Shown piece by piece: positions 56,940-64,000 of a stretch of 64,000 bases of DNA. The notes under the pieces are model-generated. The model was not told the DNA's origin, did no database searches, and was given only the letters and a program-made list of their open reading frames with translations. The translations under genes were made by a program, and so were the position numbers. Positions within the stretch are counted from its first letter, which is position 1. Every line of letters starts with the position of its first letter. Source of the stretch: Phoronis australis (lineage: Eukaryota > Phoronida > Phoronidae). Location: assembly GCA_002633005.1 (NCBI GenBank), contig NMRA01000094.1, positions 24,208-88,207 of the forward strand. Reading direction: 5' to 3'.

Positions 56940-57515
56940 AGAGACTTAAAATTAAGCTGCAGCCGCGGTCAATTTGCTGTGTCAAAAAAATAATAAATTC
57001 TAGAAGTAGGCCAAGCTTGGGGTAGGTAGTTTTAAGGTAGGCGTTGCATGTAGGTTCAGTGATTCTAGTTCGTTTGTATTTGTGAACAAAGTTGGTTGTA
57101 GTTACACCCTTTTTCAGAATGACGGCCTCCTGATGCACTTGTGCATTGCTGTCGCGTTGGGCTGAGAAATCGGCAGTGGTTTCAGTTGAGGTAGCGCTCA
57201 AATAAGCAAGAATTGCAAAACGTAGTTGATTGACAGTACTTTTCGACCCGGCCACATTTTGGATGGAAATTTACTTTCAAAATCCGCTAAGGTTAGCTTT
57301 ATAGTCGCGCATAGGCAGTGGCAGAAGTTGTGCATGATTTTGGGATGTTACGTGCCCGTTTCGTATTTTTCCCATTTTTCTTAGCCTATCTGGCTTTTCA
57401 GTTGGAGTGAAAAGGCCAAAAATACAGAATAAAGTTTCTATGCTCATCTGTAGGATTTATGACTGTGAAATGACACGAAACTTTTCATTTGCCGGTTTTC
57501 GACAGATCAGGTGAC
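56940..57515 (+). repeat. 0.55-kb dispersed repeat, copy 2
   Basis: Homologous to 43300-43862 in the same orientation, 13.6 kb away. Diverged by substitutions and small gaps; no flanking duplication seen. Confidence 0.85.
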
Positions 57516-57833
57516 AAAATACATTGATGCTGTTCTGCAAAACAGTGCCATACTGTTCTGTGCCCCGCAAATGCTTACATACGCCATTTTCGACTTCGCT
57601 ATTTTACTGTCGGTCCCTAATCCGATTAAGCGTTTTCTCAGTCGATATGAAAGTTTGTGGTGTGGTAAAAGAAATATAATTTCTATCTCTGTAACGATTA
57701 TCATGAGAATAAAAGTCCTACCCACCTATACTCGATTTTCGATTTAGTCAGGAAAACAGGGTGAAATGCAGCAGAGTCATGGTAAATTTAGAGATCTACG
57801 TCACAGGTACTTGCGGCAGGCTAAGCCACGACT

Positions 57834-57840
57834 CATAAAA
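57834..57840 (+). promoter_or_regulatory. TATA-like box upstream of the P450 gene
   Basis: CATAAAA about 100 bases before the first ATG (57936), followed by GGGTCA (57843-57848), a nuclear-receptor half-site sequence. Short motifs like these are common by chance. Confidence 0.3.
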
Positions 57841-57935
57841 CTGGGTCACACACGTTATCGAGGTGCCAACTGATAACTCACCTTTGTGACTGAGGAGTCC
57901 AAACTAGAGTGAGGGCTGGTCGAAGAAGCCGCACT

Positions 57936-58113
57936 ATGTACAGTTTACTATCATTCTTTCTTCTTGTAGTTCTTACCGTCCTTTCATCGTGGCTTATGAA
58001 AATATGGCGCACCACTCTGCCCCCGGGACCGTTTCCGCTCCCATTTATTGGAAACTTGCATCAGATAGCGTGGCGTGGAATTGACAACATGCAACTGACG
58101 TTTATTGAGTGGA
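57936..58113 (+). CDS. P450 exon 1: membrane anchor and proline hinge
   Basis: ATG 57936 chosen because it puts the hydrophobic anchor at residues 1-20. Ends TTATTGAGTGGA before GTGAGT (phase 1); the split Ser codon then joins RQYGD of exon 2. Confidence 0.88.
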
Positions 58114-61100
58114 GTGAGTAAGCAATGAGTCTTTTCGATAAAAATTTAGTTTCACTGAGATATCCAAGACAGCCTGTCTGGAATTTTTAAGTGTTGGTAA
58201 TAAAACTAGGCAGGCAAATTGTGAATCGTGCCCTGCGTTCTTCTTTATTCACATTTAGCCTGGTAGTTAGTGGTGGAAAAGATGTGACAGATTGCTTTTC
58301 AACACCTGATATCTCGCTCATCGTCTCGAATCCTGGTATCCCTCCGGTTCAGTCATTACTGATGACCCTCGTGTTTGCTGATTCTCCGCCCCCGGTAGTC
58401 TCCAGTTTCAACCATAGATATGTCTATGCTTTCAACGATACTGTAGTGACTCAGGATCGCTCACCCAGAGAGCGCTGCATTGACGATGCATTATTACGCA
58501 ATGTACCACTGTAGCGTGAACACCAAGATTGACTCAGTTATGGTGACATGCGGCACATCAGCGTCCTCTGTGTACAGCTAGTAGCCTAGAGGCACACAGT
58601 GCACTATTGTGTCATTGGAGTTTTTAGCGCTGAAATTTTTTTCGTTCTACGAGAAAGGAAAATTGCTTCAAACTTTACAGAAATAGAACCATTACAAACA
58701 AATCTTGTATTAATTCTATTATCAAAAACATTAAAGTCACTGAACATAGAAATTCTGCCTCCAAAAGTTCGTCCTCACCGGGCACACGTACTGTGTTTGT
58801 AGGTTGCAAAAACTGGAGAATAATAACCCGAAGTCACGGAGATTGGTACTGAATTGTCTGTTGCTGATGTTTGACGGGAACTTAACGCCAATAGTAAAGA
58901 ATACATTTGGGGAGCTGGGCGTAAACGATCCAGAATAGATTATTTTCTAATTTCTGAAAATCTTTTAGCCGATATTGACGACTCCATCAATAAATCAAGC
59001 GGGAGATGCACATTCTCAGCAGCAAAAATCACTGTTGTGCTGCAATGGATTCCCTCCCACTGTGGCATCAGCGGCAACAAGGAAGCAGTCAGACTCTCCA
59101 AGACAGGAAGCAAACTGGAGCAGACGGCGCACCCATCATCATATGGAGAAGTAAAAACCCTCCTACGAAGTCACCTTAGAAGTGCCTGGAGGGTACGCCT
59201 ACGTCTAGAGACTGAAGAGGACCATATCCACCAGCTTGACCGGCAAGAACACTGAGTCACTATCTTTAGGCTAAGAAGCGGCCGCTGAAGAAATAACCTT
59301 GTTGGAAAAAAGTCTGATCCTTGATAGGGAAATACTTGAACAAAACATCATCAACTTGCCGAGACAAGGCAGAATAAGTTAAGAGGTCTTATGACTAAGT
59401 CGAGAGCAAGATGGATTAAAGAGGGTGAAAAACATTCCAAATATTTTCTTCATTTAGAAAATAGGCATTACACAAGTAATTTTATCCTTTTTGTAGAAAA
59501 TGACAATACTAAAACCAATAATGAAGAAGAGGTTATTCAGAAAACCAAAACTTTTAATGAAAATCTATACAAATATAGAAGTTCAAACAATACTTCTTTA
59601 GAAACTCTTCTTGATAAGGTGTGTATCTCCAAACTGAAAGAGACGGAAAAGAAAACTTAGAAGGTCTTACATATGAAGAAGTCACACAATGCTCGAAAAA
59701 AAAAAGAAACATAACAACACAGGCTCCGATGGTTTTTCAGTGGAATTTCTGATTTTTTTGGGCGAAACTAGACATTTCGTTGTTCGCTCACTTAATACTG
59801 CTTTTGCCGTTGGTCAGTTATCATCATCACAGAAAGAGGGAGTGATTACCTGCATCCATAAGGGAGCAGATAAAAGTAAACATTATTTGAAAAACTGGAG
59901 ACCCATATCCTTACTCAATGTGACGCATAAATTGGCTTCTTCGGCTGAGGCTGAACGGTTAACATCCGTTTTGGCAAAACTAATCAGTAACTATCAGACA
60001 AGTTTTGTTTCTGGAAGAAATATGAACGAAAATATCCGCGTGATATATGAGTTAATGTTTTAGGACTGCTCTTACTGATCGATTTCGAGAAAGCATTTGA
60101 TACAGTGTGGTGGAATTTTATTCAAAAATTTATCTTTCCTTAATTTGCTGTTCTGCCTGTCGCCCATCCACTGCGGAACATGCCAATAATGCTCCTGGAA
60201 ACTAGTTTAATGACTGTGTAACCCTGTTGCGCCTGTCGCCCATCCACCGTGGAACATCCCAATTATGCTCCTGGGAACTAGCTGAGTAATCACGTTTTAA
60301 TAGGAGTTCCTTTGCTCACTATCTTGCCAGAACCCGACAGTGTGTCACCCACCTCTTCATTGCGCACTGTGCGCATATATAATAGTTAAGGTGAACCCAC
60401 CTTCCATAACTTTTGACCAAGACCACTTAACCATGCAATTGGTATCATATCAAATTGTTCCTTAATCAAATTAGAGTTAATGTCAGGGCTTCAATAAGCC
60501 GAGCATGGTCTCAAGGAATAAAATACTCACTTCTCATTTGAGTTAGGAACAAGTTGACGCCAACTTCATCATATTTTAATATTACTACTTAAATGTAGTC
60601 TAAATCAAAAAATTCATTTCAGGTTTTGATTTAAAGTGGTTTTAAAAGCCGCTTTAATTTTTTTTCACTCGCTATTTGTAAAAACGACTTTAGATAAGAG
60701 GCGGTTCAGTGCTTGGGAACAGGTGTTATTATTTGCCAACAGGGCCTGGAGTGATCACGGTGGGTCATTTTATATGCCGCAGAGTGTCCAAGGCATATTA
60801 GTTTAATCCCAGTGATCAGCTGACTGCTTGCACTCTACGACAGGTCGTCAGTATGGTGACGTATTTACTGTGTACATTGGCTGGAGACCTTGGGTGATAC
60901 TGAGCTCTTATGACGTCATCAAAGATGCGTTTGCCATGGCCCAATTGTCCGGAAGACCAAGAAACTTCATCACAGATGTCATTGGGCAACAATCAGGTAG
61001 AGAAATCAGTTCGAACTACATTTTTGAGGTCCGTTTGTTGAAGCACGTAATAAATTTGTGGAGATTAAGAACTTCTTTGTTTTCTGCCAGCTTACATCTG

Positions 61101-62909
61101 GCGCAACGTCAAGCATCGTTTGTCCATCATGTACATACCATACGCATTCAAAATGATTGCAAGAAATGAAGAAGTATAATCCAAGTAACGAGAAACGTTA
61201 TGTACATCGCATTGTTGTTTTCCACTGTGATTGCGTCTACACTTAGAATGATAATTATTTGTTTGTTAATTAGCTGAAATGCATATACGGTGTTGTCAAA
61301 TCTAATGACTTCTTCACACATTTTGGATTAGGTATTGCTTCGTCAGAAGGAAGAGTATGGAGAGACCAAAGAAGATTTGCGTTGACCCACCTTCGTGAGT
61401 TCGGCTTTGGAAAGGTTTCATTCGAAAGCAAGGTTCAAGAAGAGGTTACTTGTCTCATGACAAAATGGCGCCAATTTGATGGCAGACCTTTTGATATTCA
61501 AGTAAGTATTAGCTCTACAGTTTACGGTTTCTCTTGTATGAACGTGTAATGTTTTACAAAATTGTGCGCCTCTTTGAATAACGTATCTGTGTAAAACGTC
61601 AAATTCATGATAGACCGGGAAATTCCGTGATGAGATTTATGTATAGAAAAAAGAACACTAAATTTATATTGTTTACAAAGAGACAGTAGTCCTAACCAAT
61701 TAATCATTTCAACTGCATCAGTGACAGTTTCTGGTAATCAATAACATGTCTTTGTAGTTTTGGATGACCAATTCTGTGACGAATTTGATATGCTCAATAA
61801 TACTTGGTCGACGTTTCGACTACGAGGACCAGCGATTCCTCTCCTTTCTGCACAGGGCTAACGACAGTTTAACCAGTAAGATATCTTCCGACAATGCAAG
61901 TTTCATTTTCATTTCGTCGTTCTGTGACACCTAAGAGAACTACGGTCAGTAGTTTGAGACGTCACTTTGGCCTCTCTGTACAATTGTGTTTCATCACAGT
62001 CGAAATTCTTTTTGCATCTAATGTTGCATCAAGATCATATAAGCAGTGCATAGATCAGCTCGAAATTTCAAAAATGGGTTTATAAAATTACTAAACAATT
62101 TTTGCTTGTGTGGTTGACGTAGCAGTCATTCATGTTTTGCTTGAGACAGTTTTGGTGCATTAACTGACCCGGCCGTCGTGACGGCGACTGCTTGAGATTG
62201 TAACAGACAATTTGACAAAAATTCAGAAGTGAAAGTGGTTTAAATAAAAAGTTATTGTTTTATGAGTGCTCAGTTTAAAGCAGCTTTAACGTAAATTCCT
62301 TGAACATTGCATAGGCGGATTAAGGGGGGGGGGGGAGGGGGCCCGCCCCCCCCCTGGNNNTGGCTGCCGTAAGCAAAAATGAAACAGCAACAGCGTGAAG
62401 CGCGAGGAAATATTGAGGAGCAAGCAACTAGGACGTGGAGAAGGGGGTGCCTCAGACCGCGGCGTTCCCGTTTTTTTTTAGTCCATCAGTACATTTCCCG
62501 AACAGAAGGTCCACATATCCGGCTCCCGCAACTTCGGGCCTGCGCTGCACATACAATCGCGCTTTGCCCGATTCCCCGAGACAACATGTTGGCCCCCCCT
62601 TATGGTATCTTAGATCCGCCACTGCATGGCTTCCGCAATCAGTTAAACGCGGCTTGTTCTGAATTTCAGAAGCAAATCGCGCGTTCTTACTTATTGAAGT
62701 GTTTCCTTTCTTGCGTTACGTTCCCGGCGACGTGCTTGGAGTCAACTCCATCCTAAAAGATGTTGAAGTTGTGGAAATGTTCTTCAAAGAGATCATCGCA
62801 GAGCACAAGGCTACCTACAACTCGGGCAACATGCGGGACTTCATAGACACCTATCTTAAACAAATTGACTCGGAAACAAAAAGTGGAAAAACTGATTCTA
62901 CATTTTCAG
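57936..62909 (+). CDS. CYP2-clan cytochrome P450, exons 1-5 (3' part outside window)
   Basis: Microsomal heme monooxygenase, N-terminal 286 codons. Exons: 57936-58113, 60844-60996, 61332-61501, 61758-61875, 62670-62909, with phases 1, 1, 0, 1, 1 matching at every junction. Features: hydrophobic signal anchor (MYSLLSFFLLVVLTVLSSWL), hinge PPGPFPLPFIGNLHQ, QYGDVFTVYIGWRPWVILSS, LSGRPRNF, helix C motif VWRDQRRF (W-x3-R, heme propionate contact), NLICSIILGRRFDYED, EVFPFLRYVPGD, RDFIDTYLKQ. These blocks and the exon plan are those of the CYP2 family of deuterostomes. Helix I, ExxR and the Cys heme-ligand loop are not found before 64000. No stop or frameshift in the five exons, so it is probably active; subfamily and substrate cannot be inferred. 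Confidence 0.92.
58114..58839. other. P450 intron 1, left part
   Basis: An open plus-strand frame at 58191-58514 shows no known domain. Nothing else recognised. Confidence 0.45.
58840..58990 (+). pseudogene. LINE endonuclease-domain fragment
   Basis: Frame with one stop gives RELNANSKEYIWGAGRKRSR and IDYFLISENLLADIDDS. The Y-x-W then SRIDYFLIS block is the C-terminal part of the apurinic-like endonuclease of non-LTR retrotransposons. Lies in P450 intron 1. Confidence 0.72.
59004..59288 (+). pseudogene. RNase H fragment of a different retroelement
   Basis: VLQWIPSHCGISGNKEAVRL, SKTGSKLEQ and, after a stop at 59253-59255, VTIFRLRSGR: the C-terminal part of an RNase H domain (WIPSHCGI.GN..A) of the kind found at the 3' end of some LINE polyproteins. 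It sits between endonuclease and reverse-transcriptase pieces, which is not a natural order, so it is an insertion or rearrangement. Confidence 0.75.
59289..60141 (+). pseudogene. LINE reverse-transcriptase N-terminal half, broken
   Basis: Pieces in order: SRARWIKEGEKHSKYFLHLE (59391-59660, stop), SDGFSVEFL and KNWRPISLLNVTHKLASSAE with VSGRNMNENIRVIYEL (59689-60063, TAG), then LLLLIDFEKAFDTVWWNFIQ carrying the first catalytic Asp region. The FADD-like active-site part is missing: homology stops at 60141 at a 76-bp duplication. Stops and frame changes show it is dead. Confidence 0.85.
60148..60285. repeat. Tandem duplication, 76 bp, 1.8 copies
   Basis: CTGTT...GCCTGTCGCCCATCCAC at 60148 recurs at 60224 with several substitutions; both contain ATGCTCCTGG and end AACTAG. 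It abuts the truncated LINE. Confidence 0.9.
60286..60843. other. P450 intron 1, right part
   Basis: No element or exon recognised before exon 2. Confidence 0.5.
60844..60996 (+). CDS. P450 exon 2
   Basis: After acceptor ACGACAG; 153 nt, ends CAATCAG before GTAGAG. Encodes RQYGDVFTVYIGWRPWVILS and MAQLSGRPRNFITDVIGQQS. Confidence 0.92.
61332..61501 (+). CDS. P450 exon 3: helix C
   Basis: After GGATTAG; 170 nt, ends ATTCAA before GTAAGT. Encodes GIASSEGRVWRDQRRFALTH and FGFGKVSFESKVQEEVTCLM. Confidence 0.92.
61758..61875 (+). CDS. P450 exon 4
   Basis: After TTTGTAG; 118 nt, ends TTAACCA before GTAAGA. Encodes FWMTNSVTNLICSIILGRRF and DYEDQRFLSFLHRAND. Confidence 0.9.
62310..62624. mobile_element. 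MITE in P450 intron 4
   Basis: Starts CATAGGCGGATTAAGG with a long G-run and ends CTTAGATCCGCCACTG, inverted termini related to the hAT-like family but with a different 280-bp interior. Three ambiguous bases at 62358-62360 in the G/C tract. Confidence 0.7.
62670..62909 (+). CDS. P450 exon 5
   Basis: After GAATTTCAG; 240 nt, ends TTTTCAG before GTAAAA. Encodes ANRAFLLIEVFPFLRYVPGD and FFKEIIAEHKATYNSGNMRD, FIDTYLKQID. Confidence 0.9.
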
Positions 62910-64000
62910 GTAAAACTTGCTTTAAAAATATGAACTACGCCACCATGGCGCAGGCATACTTACAGCTGATACCCAGACTTTAGTTAACTTGCTCACGCGC
63001 TGAGCGCCATCAAAAGTATAAGTGGGATGACGTCAGAATGGACTTGCTTTTTGTCGTTGTTTTTTTAAAATTCTTGCCATTAACTCCGCTTACAGCCAAG
63101 TGCATCGATTTTGAAAAATCAAGCGTAACAGTTATTTTTCAACTCTGAAAACACGCATACATGGATCATTTTAGAAAAACGTTGATCTGTGTGGATTGAC
63201 CCACACGGCCTCAAGTCTATGGGACAGTTTACAGGCCGTATGGGCCATGTAAGGTTTTTGCCCATTTTCGATTCTGAGTTTAATGGTCCTGTTGGCTCGA
63301 CCACTGTGAATCAATGATATTATTTTTGCGTCAATGACACGGGTTGTGCTCCTAAAATTATCCCTGCGAAGGTCACAGTTGTCTATCGTCTTCTTAAAAC
63401 CTGTACATGTTTACAGGAACATACTAGTTACGTGCAATGTACATCGAAAGCCCAGTGGTCGCTTGTGACAATGATTCTTTGATGCACTGACAGACCAGCT
63501 GAAACGCTAAGCGACACGTTTTAACATTACAAATTAATGTGGTTGTGATTCACACATGAATCTGCCGCCTTTTGCGTTCATTGGCGGCATCGCATTCTGG
63601 CAACGAAAAATAAAAATATATTCATAGTTTATAAACCTATTGACAAAACCCAGCGATACCACACACTTCATGATAAGGAAGTGCCCAAATTATAAATCAA
63701 GACACCTCAATCTGGAAACTCATTGTTACATTTCTCTCTATGTCTCATTATTTTTCTGTATTTCTACGCTATGAGTATAACATCAAATCAAAGTTGTGGA
63801 ACTATAGGCTGACTAACCCTCAAGAATTACCTTGCCTTGAAAACAATTTTTCTACAATCAAAAAGGACTGGAGAAATGAAACTGTGCACGTCTGCAATCA
63901 GCGATGATCTTTTTCAGGATGCAAATCATTTCCTATCTTGACTTGTGCTATTCAGTAGTCTCAGGTTTAGTTTTCATTTCCGTCCATGTAAAAATATGTG
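62910..64000. other. P450 intron 5, incomplete
   Basis: No sequence resembling helix I (AGT/ET), ExxR or the heme loop is found to the window end, so the next exon lies beyond 64000. Confidence 0.6.

Noticed and set aside
1-64000. CRISPR array, prokaryotic operons, ribosome-binding sites, riboswitches
   Set aside because: Tandem repeats here lack the repeat-spacer pattern, and the genes are spliced eukaryotic genes.

Overview
The window is nuclear DNA of an invertebrate animal. Spliced genes with GT-AG introns, AT-rich intergenic sequence, many minisatellites and decayed transposons all point that way. The two best genes are a PRDM4-type PR/SET zinc-finger gene and a CYP2-clan cytochrome P450. 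Together with LTR, LINE, Penelope, Helitron-like, hAT-like and THAP-related debris they suggest a marine deuterostome, perhaps an amphioxus or a hemichordate. The species is inference; nothing in the sequence fixes it.
Layout. 1-1.2 kb is the 3' end of a decayed Gypsy-type LTR retrotransposon. 1.3-26 kb holds no intact gene: minisatellites, a 140-bp satellite array, MITEs, one copy of a 1.34-kb Helitron-like element, a remnant of an unknown family at 8.7-9.0 kb, another at 10.4-10.8 kb, a palindrome-rich terminal-inverted-repeat element at 11.2-11.7 kb and a broken THAP-domain gene at 22.1-22.9 kb. At 26.2-26.5 kb lies the last exon of a plus-strand gene encoding a peritrophin-A-like chitin-binding domain. 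It meets, tail to tail, the minus-strand PRDM4-like gene, whose nine coding exons run from 40.0 kb down to 26.84 kb.
The PRDM4 model is the firmest result. All nine exons have consensus splice sites and matching phases, they sum to exactly 779 codons including the stop, and they give in order a Q/P-rich N-terminus, a C-x2-C-x7-C-x2-H knuckle, a PR domain, one isolated finger and six more C2H2-type fingers. Its introns are crowded with short tandem arrays. One array has copied the end of exon 6 together with its splice donor seven times.
40-57.9 kb is again repeat-rich: a Penelope GIY-YIG fragment, a minus-strand LINE tail, hAT-like MITEs, two copies of a 0.55-kb dispersed repeat and a second broken THAP gene that still keeps a splice junction. 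From 57.9 kb to the window end lie the first five exons of the CYP2-like gene; intron 1 holds LINE pieces in the wrong order and intron 4 holds a MITE. The exons for helix I, ExxR and the heme-binding loop lie outside the window.
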